NCBI GenBank assembly: GCA_964615375.1
Contig: CAZTOW010000005.1
Span: 62,001-126,000 of the forward strand
Length of the DNA: 64,000 nt
Direction of reading: 5' to 3'
From: CAZKWG01 sp964615375
GTDB lineage: Bacteria > Myxococcota_A > UBA796 > CAZKWG01
A program made the position numbers and the translations under genes. Under the pieces are notes generated by a model. It saw only the letters and a list, made by a program, of their open reading frames with translations, searched no databases and was not told the origin of the DNA. Below are positions 16,596-25,791 of the stretch, piece by piece. Positions within the stretch are counted from its first letter, which is position 1; the number at the start of each line of letters is the position of its first letter.

Positions 16596-17321
16596 GTGCC
16601 GCCTGAGAGCCGTGGAGCCCGAATGCTGGTCGTCGAGGATGAACATCACCTCGCCGCAGGCTTGAAGCTGAACCTGGAGCTCGAGGGCTATCAGGTGGAC
16701 GTCGTCGGTACGGGCCGCGCGGCCGCAGAGCGCCTGGCGCGCGCGGAGGACTATGACGCCATTGTGCTCGACGTCATGCTGCCCGATATCGACGGATTCG
16801 AGCTCTGTCGCCGCGTGCGGGACTCGGGCAACCTCACCCCGGTCCTCATGCTCACTGCCCGTGGCGCGGCCGAAGACCGGGTGGAGGGGTTGGACGCGGG
16901 GGCCGATGACTACCTCGCCAAGCCCTTCCAGCTCGCTGAGCTGCTCGCGCGGGTGCGCTCGCTCCTGCGTCGGCGTCGCTGGGACACCGGGGGGGCTCCC
17001 CCGCACGAGGTCCTCGTCTTCGGAGAGGCGCGCGTGGACTTCAGCACCCACGAGGCCAACTGCCGCGGGCGCCCGGTCGAGCTCACCCGGCTGGAGGTGG
17101 ATCTCGTGCGCTACTTCGCCGCCAACGCCGGGCGGGTGATCTCCCGCGAGGAGCTGCTGGAGCAGGTCTGGAAGCTCCGCAACTACCCGAACACCCGCAC
17201 GGTGGACAACTTCATCGTGCGGCTGCGTCGCCACTTCGAGCCCGACCCCGCCGAGCCCGTCCACTTCCTCAGCGTGCGCGGCTCGGGCTACCGCTTCCTG
17301 CCCGAACCTGGCGGCCGCTAA
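16596..17321 (+). CDS. OmpR/PhoB-family response regulator
   Basis: A 241-aa DNA-binding regulator phosphorylated by the kinase encoded just upstream. The GTG at 16596 follows the kinase stop by one base. Receiver domain: E14/D15 acidic pocket, phospho-acceptor Asp59 in IVLDVMLPD, Thr87 and Lys109 (LAKPF). A short linker leads to an OmpR-type winged helix (about 145-238): ELTRLEVDLVRYFAANAGRV, TVDNFIVRLRRHFEPD and the terminal GSGYRFLP. Likely targets include its own promoter and the divergent operon (inference). Confidence 0.96.
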   Translation: MPPESRGARMLVVEDEHHLAAGLKLNLELEGYQVDVVGTGRAAAERLARAEDYDAIVLDVMLPDIDGFELCRRVRDSGNLTPVLMLTARGAAEDRVEGLDAGADDYLAKPFQLAELLARVRSLLRRRRWDTGGAPPHEVLVFGEARVDFSTHEANCRGRPVELTRLEVDLVRYFAANAGRVISREELLEQVWKLRNYPNTRTVDNFIVRLRRHFEPDPAEPVHFLSVRGSGYRFLPEPGGR

Positions 17322-17357
17322 CACGCTTCGGCGATCCGCCCTTCCATCGGCGATGCT

Positions 17358-17373
17358 CCTCCAGCCCTGGAGG
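17358..17373. terminator. inverted repeat after the two-component operon
   Basis: CCTCCAG and CTGGAGG arms separated by two bases, 36 bases after the response regulator stop and 104 before the desaturase start. With no T run it could be a weak terminator or an operator for the desaturase. Confidence 0.3.
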
Positions 17374-17476
17374 CGTGACCAAAGAATTACCCTTTGCGAC
17401 GGTCTCGTGGTGGCGTTTCGGCACCCGCTCGGAGAGACTGCGAGCCCCGCGTACACGGGAGCGAAGGAGGAGCGCC

Positions 17477-18340
17477 ATGGAGACCATCGTAGGGGGGGTG
17501 CCGGTCGAGGTGCAGGAGCGGAGCGCGCGCACGCCGCGGGCCTGGGAGCTCCGGGACGCGGGCGGCGTGGTGCTGGTCCACCTCGGCGCGCTCTGCGCGC
17601 TGTGGACCGGAGCCAGCGCCGAGACCCTCGCCGTCTGCGCCGTCGCCTACGTCGTCCGCATGTTCGGCGTCACGGCGGGCTACCACCGCTACTTCGCCCA
17701 CCGGGCCTACAAGACCAGCAGGGCCTTCCAGTTCGTCCTCGCCCTGCTCGCCGAGACCAGCGGCCAGAAGGGCGTGCTGTGGTGGGCGGCCCACCACCGC
17801 GACCACCACCGCCTCTCGGATCAGCCCGGGGACGTCCACTCTCCGCGCCTGGACGGCTTCCTCTACGCCCACATGGGCTGGATCTTCAACGGGACCCGTC
17901 AGACGAAGCTGGAGCGCATCCGCGACTTCGCCCGTTTCCCCGAGCTGGTGTGGCTGAACCGCCACGAGCGGAAGGTGACCTGGGGCTTCGCCACCCTCAT
18001 CTGGCTCATCTGGAGCTGGGAGGGCCTCTGCGTCGGCTTCTTCCTCAGCACGGTGCTGGTCTGGCACGCCACCTTCTGCATCAACTCGCTGGCGCACGTC
18101 CTCGGGACGCAGCCTTACGACACCGGGGACGACAGTCGGAACAACGCCGTGCTGGCCCTGCTGACCCTGGGCGAGGGCTGGCACAACAACCACCACTACC
18201 ACCAGAGCTCGGCGCGGCAGGGCTTCCTCTGGTGGCAGGTGGACATCACCTACATGATCCTCAAGGCCCTCTCCTGGATCGGTGTGGTCTGGGACCTGAA
18301 GGAGCCTCCGGCCCGAGTGTTCGAGGCCGCGAGGCACTGA
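17477..18340 (+). CDS. acyl-CoA/acyl-lipid fatty acid desaturase (delta-9 type)
   Basis: A 287-aa membrane di-iron desaturase that puts a double bond into a fatty acyl chain. The ATG at 17477 has a strong gaaggagg site; longer in-frame starts lack one. The three histidine boxes are intact: HRYFAH (70-75), HHRDHH (106-111) and HNNHHYH (236-242). The order and the motifs GEGWHNNHH and QPGDVHSP match the stearoyl-CoA/OLE1 family. Four membrane segments fit the usual topology. It appears to be a single-gene unit and probably adjusts membrane fluidity; regulation by the adjacent two-component system is possible but unproven. Confidence 0.94.
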   Translation: METIVGGVPVEVQERSARTPRAWELRDAGGVVLVHLGALCALWTGASAETLAVCAVAYVVRMFGVTAGYHRYFAHRAYKTSRAFQFVLALLAETSGQKGVLWWAAHHRDHHRLSDQPGDVHSPRLDGFLYAHMGWIFNGTRQTKLERIRDFARFPELVWLNRHERKVTWGFATLIWLIWSWEGLCVGFFLSTVLVWHATFCINSLAHVLGTQPYDTGDDSRNNAVLALLTLGEGWHNNHHYHQSSARQGFLWWQVDITYMILKALSWIGVVWDLKEPPARVFEAARH

Positions 18341-18390
18341 ACGCTCTTTCGGGGGCGTAAGATTTCGGCCGCCAAGCGCGTTCACCCTGG

Positions 18391-18419
18391 TGCACAGCGA
18401 GCCCTCGCTGTGCTAAAAT
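18391..18419 (+). promoter_or_regulatory. promoter with operator-like palindrome
   Basis: A perfect 9-bp inverted repeat GCACAGCGA/TCGCTGTGC (18392-18413, 4-base loop) sits directly before an extended -10 sequence TGCTAAAAT (18411-18419). It overlaps where the -35 would be. It is well placed to control the envelope gene starting at 18471. Confidence 0.45.
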
Positions 18420-18470
18420 CGTGGTTCGTCCCGCTCGCGCCCCTTCCCGGCGCGGCACCAAGGTGTACAC

Positions 18471-20504
18471 ATGCGCGGTACCTCCTGGATGGTCCTGGCG
18501 GCCGGAATGGCCTTCTCTGGCTCAGCTCTCGCCAAGGACGCCCTGGTCCCTCCCCTCCTCTCCAAGGGCGTGGACCCCCTGGTCGTCCTGAACCTCACGA
18601 GCCTCATCGCGTCCGAGCTCGACTTCCAGGGCGGCTTCGACAACGTCACCCAGCTCGACAAGACGCCCGCGGGGATGAACGCCGCCTGCGTGACCTCCGC
18701 CACCTGCCTCAAGGGCATCGCCACCGCCAACAAGGCGAACGTCATCGTCGGCGGCACCGTCTCGCTCGTGTCCAGCAAGTACGAGTTCAACCTCTTCCTC
18801 TTCGACGCCGACCAGAACCGGGTGCTGCGCACCAAGACGTTCACGCTGCCGAACGTCCCCTCGGTCATCGCCGACTCCATGGGCGGCTACGTCAAGGAGC
18901 TGACCACCGGCAAGTCCCAGGCCGCCGCCGCCGCCGAGACCTCCATGGGGGACATGGACAGCGTCAGCGCCACCGACCTCTTCGCCGAGGAGGAGGACGA
19001 CAGCGACGACTTCGGCGCGGGCGTGGCCCCGAGCCGCCGCCCCACGGCCGCCGCCGAGGAGGACGAGGAGGACGTCGGCGGTCTGGACGCCCTGCCGGAG
19101 GAGGAGGACCCCGAGGAGGAGCGCGCCGCCGCGGAGGCCGCCGCCGCCGCCGAGGCGAAGCGCGCCGCGGAGGAGGCCGCGAAGGCCAAGGCCGCGGCGG
19201 ACGCGAAGGCCAGGGCGGACGCCGCGGCGAAGGCCAAGGCGGAGGCCGAGGCGAAGGCCAAGGCCGAGGCCGAGGCGAAGGCCAGGGCCGAGGCGAAGGC
19301 CAGGGCCGAGGCGGAGGCGAAGCGCGCCGCGGAGGAGGCCTCCCGCCTCGCCGCCGAGGCGAAGCGCAAGGCCGAGGAGGCCGCCCGCCTCGCCGCCGCC
19401 GCCGAGTCGGGGGACGACATCGAGTTCGGCAAGCCCGCCGAGGGCGACATCCAGATGGAGGAGATCAGCTTCTCCAGCGCCGCCGGCCTCATCCAGATGG
19501 ACGGCGGGGACGACGACGAGGAGCCCGTGGTCGCCGAGCGCGAGGAGGAGGACGACTACACGCCGCCGCCGCGCACCAGCTCGCGCACGCCCTCCCTCTC
19601 CGATGACGACGAGACCAGCACCACGCGCAAGCCCAGCACACGCACGCCCTCTCTCTCCGACGACGAGGACGAGGAGCCCGCGCCGGCGCGCAAGCCGACC
19701 ACGCGGACGGTCTCCGCGGACGAGGACGAGGACGAGGACAGCCGCGCGCCGACCAGCCGCAGCTCCAGCAGCAGCCGCAGCTCCAGCCAGGACGAGGACG
19801 AAGACGAGGACACCCGCACGAGCAGCCGGAGCTCCAGCAGCAGCCGGAGCTCCAGCGGCAGCCGCTCGGCGCTGGACGATCTGGAGGAGGAGGAGGACAG
19901 CCGCCCCAGCCGCTCCAAGAGCTACGACGAGGACGATCTCGACCTCGACCGCGACAGCTCCACCCGCAAGGGAGGGGGCGCGCCGGACAGCCGGGTCGGG
20001 GTGGCGGCGCGCGTCGGCTACGCGGGCTTCCAGGGCCTGAACTTCATCACCTACGGGGCGGAGCTCGGGATCTCCGTCACCTCCAGCTTCGGGCTCAACC
20101 TGGGCTTCGACGCGCACTCCGTCCAGCGCGCGGTCCCCGACGTCCTCCAGGCCGAGGGCTACCCGGCGACGGCCTGGAACACCATCCTGCCGCTGCACGC
20201 GGGCGTGGCGCTGCGTCTGGGCGAGGGCGGGGTCAAGCCCTACCTGGGCGCGGATCTCGTGGTGATCCCCTCGGCGGTGAAGGGCACCCTGCCCGACAGC
20301 GGCGAGCCCGAGGAGCCCAACTCCAGCGCGTTTGGCGGGCGGGCTCGGGCGGGCCTGGACATCATGCTCAGCGACAGCTTCGGCCTGAACCTGGACGCCT
20401 CCGCCGGCGCGTGGAAGGCCGACGCCTTCACCACCGCCGAGAAGGACATGAAGAGCAGCGGCTTCGTCCCCACCATCTCGGCGGGGACCGTGCTGCGGTT
20501 CTGA
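18471..20504 (+). CDS. outer-membrane beta-barrel-type protein with long charged coiled linker
   Basis: A 677-aa exported protein. Residues 1-21 form a signal peptide (ending SGSALA). Residues about 25-145 resemble a periplasmic domain that may bind other envelope parts (LNLTSLIASELDFQGGFDNV, CVTSATCLKGIATANKANVIVGGTV). Then comes an Ala/Lys/Glu coiled coil (about 215-310), then Asp/Glu/Ser-rich disordered tracts with Ser/Arg blocks (about 340-500). The last 170 residues are alternating strands ending in VLRF, a typical outer-membrane barrel end with terminal Phe. A surface or envelope-spanning role is likely; no named family is recognised. The gene overlying it on the opposite strand is spurious. 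Confidence 0.75.
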   Translation: MRGTSWMVLAAGMAFSGSALAKDALVPPLLSKGVDPLVVLNLTSLIASELDFQGGFDNVTQLDKTPAGMNAACVTSATCLKGIATANKANVIVGGTVSLVSSKYEFNLFLFDADQNRVLRTKTFTLPNVPSVIADSMGGYVKELTTGKSQAAAAAETSMGDMDSVSATDLFAEEEDDSDDFGAGVAPSRRPTAAAEEDEEDVGGLDALPEEEDPEEERAAAEAAAAAEAKRAAEEAAKAKAAADAKARADAAAKAKAEAEAKAKAEAEAKARAEAKARAEAEAKRAAEEASRLAAEAKRKAEEAARLAAAAESGDDIEFGKPAEGDIQMEEISFSSAAGLIQMDGGDDDEEPVVAEREEEDDYTPPPRTSSRTPSLSDDDETSTTRKPSTRTPSLSDDEDEEPAPARKPTTRTVSADEDEDEDSRAPTSRSSSSSRSSSQDEDEDEDTRTSSRSSSSSRSSSGSRSALDDLEEEEDSRPSRSKSYDEDDLDLDRDSSTRKGGGAPDSRVGVAARVGYAGFQGLNFITYGAELGISVTSSFGLNLGFDAHSVQRAVPDVLQAEGYPATAWNTILPLHAGVALRLGEGGVKPYLGADLVVIPSAVKGTLPDSGEPEEPNSSAFGGRARAGLDIMLSDSFGLNLDASAGAWKADAFTTAEKDMKSSGFVPTISAGTVLRF

Positions 20505-20508
20505 GCGG

Positions 20509-22491
20509 ATGGGCTCTGCGGTCGGCGTCCTGAACCTGCTGGTCGGCGGGTTGTGGGCCGCCGCCGCGTTGTGGCTGGTCGGGGCCTGGCCCGTGGCCGG
20601 GGTCCTGGCCGCGCTGGTAGCGCTGGCGCAGGTGCTCGGCGGGGCCGCGCTGCTCCTCGGCCGGGGCCACCGCCCCGCGCGCCTCGCCTCCGCGCTGACG
20701 CTGGTGGTCGCGGCGCTCCTGATCGGCCTGTACGCGCACGCCACCTACGAGATCGCCTCCCGCTTCGGCGCGGAGGCCAGGGACGTCGCGCTCACCGGGC
20801 TCGGGTCCGCCGCCGGCGCGCTGCCCTGGCTCGTGTTCTTCCCCCTCTGGCAGGTCTTCTCCTCGCGGGAGCGCGGCCTCCCCTCGGGGATCTCGACCCT
20901 GGGCGTCGCGCTCCTGGCCGGCGGGCTGGCCTTCGGCGGGCGGGCGATGGCCTCGCGGCCCGCGGAGCGCTGGGCGGCGCAGCCCGCGCTCGAGGAGGCC
21001 GGTCGGGTCGCGTTCGCGCGCTGGACCGGCGCGGACCCGACCGCGGCGCTCCCCGAGGGGGCGGGGCCCGCGCTGGTCCTGCTCACGCCCTGGATCGAGG
21101 GTGAGCCCGGGGGCAGCGTCCGCGGGGAGGGCCCCAGCCTGGGCGCGGCCCTCTCGGCCGCCCTGGACCGGCTGCCCCCGCCCGCCTCGGCCACGCGCCG
21201 CGCCCTGGTCCTCGATCTCGCGCGGGAGCGCTGGGACGAGGCCACGCCGCTCGGGCCGGACGCGGGCGCCCTCCTGGAGCGCGGCGGGCGATCCCCCAGC
21301 GCGCTCTGGCGCCCGCGATCGGTGGAGCGCGCCGCGCTCTTCCCTGGGATCTTCGGCCCGCGCGCCGAGGCGGAGGGTGATCCCGCGCGCTTCGACAGCG
21401 TCCTGGTGGACGAGTCAGGGCCCCGGTCGCTGGTCTTCGGCTGGACGGAGGCCCCCGCGCTCAGCGCCGAGGCTGTCCGCGAGGCCGCCCTGGCCGGGGG
21501 TCGGATGCTGGCCCGCCACCAGGACGAGCAGGGGCGCTACGCCTACACCATCGCCGGCCCCAGCGGTCGCGAGCTGGGCGGCTACAATTTCCCCCGGCAC
21601 GCAGGCGTGACCTGGTACCTGGCCCGCCTCGTCGAGCGCTCGGGGGACCCCGGGCTGCGCGCGGCGACGGAGCGTGGGCTCGGCTACCTGGAGAAGACCT
21701 CCACCGAGTCCCCGGTCGGCGGCGCCTACGTGCGCGACCCCGAGCGGAGCGACCGCAAGGTCTGGGTGGGGACCACCGCGCTGGCCGCGCTGGCCGCCGT
21801 CTCGGCCGGGCACCCCATGGCCCTCCCCTGGGGGCGCTTCGTGGCCGCGAGCGTGGACGAGGAGGGTCAGGTCCGCGGGGACATGGATCTGGACCAGGGG
21901 GGCTTCCCCGCGCAGCCGCGCAACGCCTACGGTCAGGGCCAGGCCATGCTCGCGCTGGCCGCGCTCGTGCGGGCGGGGCACGCCGAGTTCGAGGCGCCGC
22001 TCCGGCGCGCGCAGCGCTACGTGGACGGGGCCTACGCCCGCGGCGGGGCCGGGCGCCTCATCGTGCTGGACGAGCACTGGGCCTGCCTCGCCGCGCTCGC
22101 CGGGCGCGAGGCCACGGGCGAGACCGCCGGCTGGGAGATCTGCCGGGCCTACGTCCACGACGCCTGGAGCAGCACGCCCACGCCTGGGGCCGCCGTCCAC
22201 CTGAGCACCGGCGCGGCCGGCGGGCTCGCCGAGGCGGTGGTGGCGGCGGCCTGGCTGGACCCGGACGGGCCCTGGACCGCGCGCGCCCTCGACTTCGCCC
22301 GCCTCTTCCTGGAGAGCGCCTACAAGCCCGGGGACGCGCCCCTGCTCGGTCGGCCCGAGGCCCTGCTCGGGGGATTCCGGGACACGGCGGGCGACTGGGA
22401 CGTGCGCATGGACGCCGTCCAGCACATCGGCTGCGCCCTGCTCGGGGTGGAGGCCCTGCTGGACGCCCGCGCGCCGGGGAGCCTGCCCTGA
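20509..22491 (+). CDS. membrane protein with C-terminal alpha/alpha-barrel-like domain
   Basis: A 660-aa protein. Five or so membrane helices occupy residues 1-150. A soluble region of about 150 residues follows. The C-terminal half (about 320-650) has repeated helices with AGVTWYLARLVERSGDPGLRAATERGLGYLE, WVGTTALAALAAVSAGHP and YGQGQAMLALAALVRAGH, the pattern of six-hairpin or terpenoid-cyclase-like toroid folds (glycoside hydrolase, lyase or prenyltransferase-like). No catalytic residues can be named. It starts four bases after the outer-membrane protein gene and its stop overlaps the next gene, so the three are probably one operon. Confidence 0.7.
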   Translation: MGSAVGVLNLLVGGLWAAAALWLVGAWPVAGVLAALVALAQVLGGAALLLGRGHRPARLASALTLVVAALLIGLYAHATYEIASRFGAEARDVALTGLGSAAGALPWLVFFPLWQVFSSRERGLPSGISTLGVALLAGGLAFGGRAMASRPAERWAAQPALEEAGRVAFARWTGADPTAALPEGAGPALVLLTPWIEGEPGGSVRGEGPSLGAALSAALDRLPPPASATRRALVLDLARERWDEATPLGPDAGALLERGGRSPSALWRPRSVERAALFPGIFGPRAEAEGDPARFDSVLVDESGPRSLVFGWTEAPALSAEAVREAALAGGRMLARHQDEQGRYAYTIAGPSGRELGGYNFPRHAGVTWYLARLVERSGDPGLRAATERGLGYLEKTSTESPVGGAYVRDPERSDRKVWVGTTALAALAAVSAGHPMALPWGRFVAASVDEEGQVRGDMDLDQGGFPAQPRNAYGQGQAMLALAALVRAGHAEFEAPLRRAQRYVDGAYARGGAGRLIVLDEHWACLAALAGREATGETAGWEICRAYVHDAWSSTPTPGAAVHLSTGAAGGLAEAVVAAAWLDPDGPWTARALDFARLFLESAYKPGDAPLLGRPEALLGGFRDTAGDWDVRMDAVQHIGCALLGVEALLDARAPGSLP

Positions 22492-24080
22492 GCCAGCGCG
22501 CCGAGCGCGCCCTCTGGCTGCTCCTCAGCCTCGCCCTCGTCCTCGCCCTCTACGGCTCCGCGCTCAGCTACGGTTTTGTCCACGATGATCGTGTGCTCCT
22601 GGAGCACAGCGCCCGCCTCGCCGACCTGAGCACGCTGCCCGAGGCCCTGCGGCGCGACCTGTTCTGGCTCGCCGACGGCGCGGTGCGACCCTCCCCCTAC
22701 TGGCGACCCGTCGTGGTCCTGCTCTACTACCTGGAGCGGGCGCTGGGCGGCGCGCCCTGGATCTTCCACGCCACCAACCTCCTGCTGCTGGCGGCGCTCG
22801 GGGCGCTGGCGGTGGACGGGATCGCCGAGCGCTCCCGGAGGGCGGGGGCGCTCCTCCTGGTTCTGGCCCACCCCATGCAGACCGAGGTGGCGCTGAACAT
22901 CACGGCGCGCACGGACCTGCTGGCGGCGATCTTCGGGCTCCTGGCGACCCGGGCCGCGGGCCCTGGGGGCGCCGCGCTCACGCTGCTGGCGCTGGGGTCC
23001 AAGGAGAGCGCCGTCGTCGTGCCCCTGATCGCCTGGCTCACCGCGCGGGCGGAGGGGGACGGTCGGCGCGCGCGATGGCTCCCGCACCTGGGCGCGCTCG
23101 GGCTGTGGGCGCTGGTCCGCACCCTGCTGGTCTCTACCTGGGGGGTGGCGGCGGAGGATCGGGGGGCGCCCACGCTGGAGGCCGCGCTCGCCGCCCCCGC
23201 GCGGATCCTGTTCTACCTCGGCCGCCTGCTCTGGCCGATCCACCCCACCGCCGCCCTCGCGCTCCCCGCGCCGGGGGCGGGCGAGGTGCTCGCCGGGCTC
23301 GGGATCCTGGCGGTGGCGGCGATCTGGTTGACCCGCGGCGGGCGCAGGTGGGGGGCGGAGCTCGGGGCGCTGCTGCTGCCGCTCCTGCCGGTGAGCGGGC
23401 TCCTGGCCAGCCCGGTGCGCTACGCCGAGGGCTTCCTCTGCTGGCCGGTCCTCGGGCTGGCGCGCGGGCTGGGGCGGGCGGCTCCTCCCTGGCTCCCGCT
23501 GGCGCTGGCCCTCCCCTGCCTCTGGATCAGCGTGGGCAGGGTCCCCGACTGGCAGGACGAGCGCGCCCTCTGGGGGGACGCCCGCGCCGCCTGGCCGGCG
23601 GATCCGCTGGTCGCTGGCAAGTACGGGCGGGCCATCTACGACCAGGACCCCGTCGCCGCCGCGAAGGCGCTCCGGCAGGCGCTCCGGGGGGAGGAGGACC
23701 CCAGGCGTCGCCGCGAGATCCAGGCCCTGCTGGCGCAGCAGCTCGTGGGCGCGGGCCGCTGGCGCGAGGCGGTGCCCCTGCTGCGGGCCGCCGCGCGCCC
23801 GGAGGATCCCGAGCTCTCCTGGCCCCTGGCCTCGCGCTGTCAGGTCGAGGCCGGAGAGCGCCTCCCCGAGGAGCCAGGGGTCCCCGAGCTCCGCGCGGTC
23901 TGCGCGGAGGCGGCGCGGCGCTTCCCCGAGGACCCGGACCTGTGGAACGCCGTGGGCGTCGAGGCCGCCACCCGCGGGTCGCTGGAGGAGGCCGCCGCCG
24001 CCTTCCGTCGCGCGGTCGCCCTCGCGCCCGAGCGGCAGGATCTCCGGGAGAACCTGCGCCGGGCGGAGGGGACCCCCTGA
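22488..24080 (+). CDS. polytopic membrane protein with C-terminal TPR, TMTC/O-glycosyltransferase-like
   Basis: About 530 aa. The first membrane helix and the family motif YGFVHDDRVLLEH lie upstream of the first GTG (22593), so the real start is further up. The only start-like codon is CTG at 22488, overlapping the previous stop as CTGA and preceded by GGGGAG at good spacing. The GT-C-type layout is an early Asp-Asp motif (HDD), then SPYWRPVVVLLYYLE and about ten helices, with TPR-like helices at the end (about 390-525). It resembles TMTC-like protein O-glycosyltransferases. The donor and substrate are unknown. Confidence 0.7.
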   Translation: MSQRAERALWLLLSLALVLALYGSALSYGFVHDDRVLLEHSARLADLSTLPEALRRDLFWLADGAVRPSPYWRPVVVLLYYLERALGGAPWIFHATNLLLLAALGALAVDGIAERSRRAGALLLVLAHPMQTEVALNITARTDLLAAIFGLLATRAAGPGGAALTLLALGSKESAVVVPLIAWLTARAEGDGRRARWLPHLGALGLWALVRTLLVSTWGVAAEDRGAPTLEAALAAPARILFYLGRLLWPIHPTAALALPAPGAGEVLAGLGILAVAAIWLTRGGRRWGAELGALLLPLLPVSGLLASPVRYAEGFLCWPVLGLARGLGRAAPPWLPLALALPCLWISVGRVPDWQDERALWGDARAAWPADPLVAGKYGRAIYDQDPVAAAKALRQALRGEEDPRRRREIQALLAQQLVGAGRWREAVPLLRAAARPEDPELSWPLASRCQVEAGERLPEEPGVPELRAVCAEAARRFPEDPDLWNAVGVEAATRGSLEEAAAAFRRAVALAPERQDLRENLRRAEGTP

Positions 24081-24081
24081 C

Positions 24082-24789
24082 TCAGGGCTCCACGCTCGGG
24101 CTCGCGGGCGCGGGCTCGGCCGCGGGCAGCTCCACGGTGTCCTCCTCGTCCGCGCCCCCGCGCACGAAGGTGGGGAAGACGCCCACCACGGTCTCCTCGT
24201 CCAGCATCGCCTTCGCCGCGCGCATCAGCGCCCGGTAGGCGCGGTCGAAGGCGTCCTTGGACATGGTCAGCGCGGCGCCCGCCACCCGCAGCTCCCGGGC
24301 CGCCCCGTCCTGGTCGCCCACCGCGAGCTCCAGCGCCGCCGTGCTGAGGCGCAGCGTGTCGGCCCGCGTCGCGTCCCAGCTCATCCCGGCGCGCTCCCCG
24401 AGCCGGCGCAGCAGCCCGTTGGTCCGCTGCACCTTCTCGCGGTTGGTGCGATCCATGAGCTCCGAGGGCGTCATCCCGCCCAGCAGGTCGGAGAGCACGC
24501 GGGGCGCCGACCGGCCCGCCTCGTCCCGGACGGAGGCGCTGAACAGGCGAAGGTCGCGCTCGAACTCGCCCGCCAGGACCTCGACCTTGCCGCTGTGGGT
24601 GCGCGTGGCGGCCAGCGCGGCGTCGTAGCGGTCGCGGGCGGAGATGTAGTCGGTCCGCGCGCTGCTGAACACCGCGGACTCGATGGCGATGAACGTGGGG
24701 TTGACGCTGGAGGACTCGAGGTAGCTGACGACGGCGTGGATGACCGCCTCACGCTCGTGGTTGTTCTGGGGGACACAATCCGTGCTCAT
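24082..24789 (-). CDS. hypothetical helical protein
   Basis: A 235-aa protein I do not recognise. It has a good GGAGGTG ribosome site before the ATG at 24789. It is almost all helical with no signal peptide: YISARDRYDAALAATRTH, VEVLAGEFERDLRLFSASV, GGMTPSELMDRTNREKVQ. A 30-residue acidic, Pro-rich tail (ELPAAEPAPASPSVEP) ends it. It is convergent with the TMTC-like gene with a one-base gap. Its leader runs into the 43-bp repeat array. Confidence 0.7.
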   Translation of the reverse strand: MSTDCVPQNNHEREAVIHAVVSYLESSSVNPTFIAIESAVFSSARTDYISARDRYDAALAATRTHSGKVEVLAGEFERDLRLFSASVRDEAGRSAPRVLSDLLGGMTPSELMDRTNREKVQRTNGLLRRLGERAGMSWDATRADTLRLSTAALELAVGDQDGAARELRVAGAALTMSKDAFDRAYRALMRAAKAMLDEETVVGVFPTFVRGGADEEDTVELPAAEPAPASPSVEP

Positions 24790-24931
24790 GGAGCACCTCC
24801 ATCTGGACGGGGGAAGTGAATCCGTCTCGCCCGGGTGAGATGCACGGTTCGTGCCTCAATGAATTCAGGTACTTGTGAGTTGACGGACGACTGTCAGTCG
24901 ACGGACTTCCGTCAGTCGAGGGGTCCTCCGC

Positions 24932-25275
24932 GCCGGGGAGGTGGCGCCCAACTTCTTGGCGCGGGGTACCCGACGTCGGGGAGGCGGCGCCCAACTTCTT
25001 GGCGCGGGGTACCCGCCGTCGGGGAGGTGGCGCCCAACTTCTTGGCGCGGGGTACCCGACGTCGGGGAGGTGGCGCCCAACTTCTTGGCGCGGGGTACCC
25101 GACGTCGGGGAGGCGGCGCCCAACTTCTTGGTGCGGGATACCCGACGTCGGGGAGGTGGCGCCCAACTTCTTGGCGCGGGGTACCCGACGTCGGGGAGGC
25201 GGCGCCCAACTTCTTGGCGCGGGGTACCCGACGTCGGGGAGGTGACGCCCAACTTCTTGGCGCGGGGTACCCGAC
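24932..25275. repeat. eight tandem 43-bp palindrome-rich repeats
   Basis: Eight head-to-tail copies of 43 bp with no spacers (8 x 43 = 344), nearly identical. Units after the first begin GTCGGGGAGG and carry cccaacttcttggcgc. Each unit contains GGGTACCC, and most junctions form the 12-bp palindrome CCCGACGTCGGG; a stem-loop around CCAA-CTTC-TTGG is also possible. The period is not a multiple of three, so the open frames across it are by-products. The rest of the 582-bp gap (24790-25371) holds a GACGGA/TCCGTC inverted repeat just before the array and no gene. Confidence 0.95.
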
Positions 25276-25371
25276 CTCCTCGCCCCCACGGCCCGCCGCT
25301 CGCCCTTCCCCAACCCGCCCCATCCACCAGGAAGATCGGTTATCCTGGACGCTCTCCGCCTGGGAGCTCTT

Positions 25372-25788
25372 GTGGACACCCCCTACCAGCCCCCCTCCTC
25401 GCCCCTCGAGCAGCCCGCCCCGGACATGCTCTCTCTGGAGTGGGTGCGCTACACCCGCTGGGTCCTCTGGTTCTGCGGCGCCGCGTACTTCCTGATGGGC
25501 CTCTTCATGGGGCCCGTCTTCGCCTGGCTGTCCAGCCTGGACGCGCCCGGCGAGCGGATGCCGCCCGCGGTCATGACCATGATGACGATCATCATCTTCA
25601 TCTTCTCCGGGGGCTTCGCCGCCCTCAACTTCATCGCCGCCTGGGGACTCGGCCAGGGCCGCAAGTGGGCGTGGGTCATGGGCGTCTGCATCGGCGGGAT
25701 CTACGCCCCCTCGGGGTGCCTGCCCTTCGGCGGCCTCATCCTGTACGGGCTGCTGAACGACCGCGTCCGCAAGGCCTACCTGGGTTGA
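25372..25788 (+). CDS. small polytopic membrane protein
   Basis: A 138-aa inner-membrane protein starting at GTG 25372. After a Pro-rich N-terminus there are four hydrophobic helices (about 28-50, 66-84, 86-105, 110-130). The end is GLLNDRVRKAYLG, a cytoplasmic tail seen in many small DUF membrane proteins. Its function is unknown. Its stop is three bases before the glycosylase gene, so they are likely co-transcribed. Confidence 0.75.
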   Translation: MDTPYQPPSSPLEQPAPDMLSLEWVRYTRWVLWFCGAAYFLMGLFMGPVFAWLSSLDAPGERMPPAVMTMMTIIIFIFSGGFAALNFIAAWGLGQGRKWAWVMGVCIGGIYAPSGCLPFGGLILYGLLNDRVRKAYLG

Positions 25789-25791
25789 CCC

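Noticed and set aside
18522..20744. 740-aa frame opposite the outer-membrane protein gene
   Set aside because: No family features; the plus-strand gene has a signal peptide and barrel-like end.
24932..25275. CRISPR array
   Set aside because: Repeats are head-to-tail with no spacers and no cas genes nearby.
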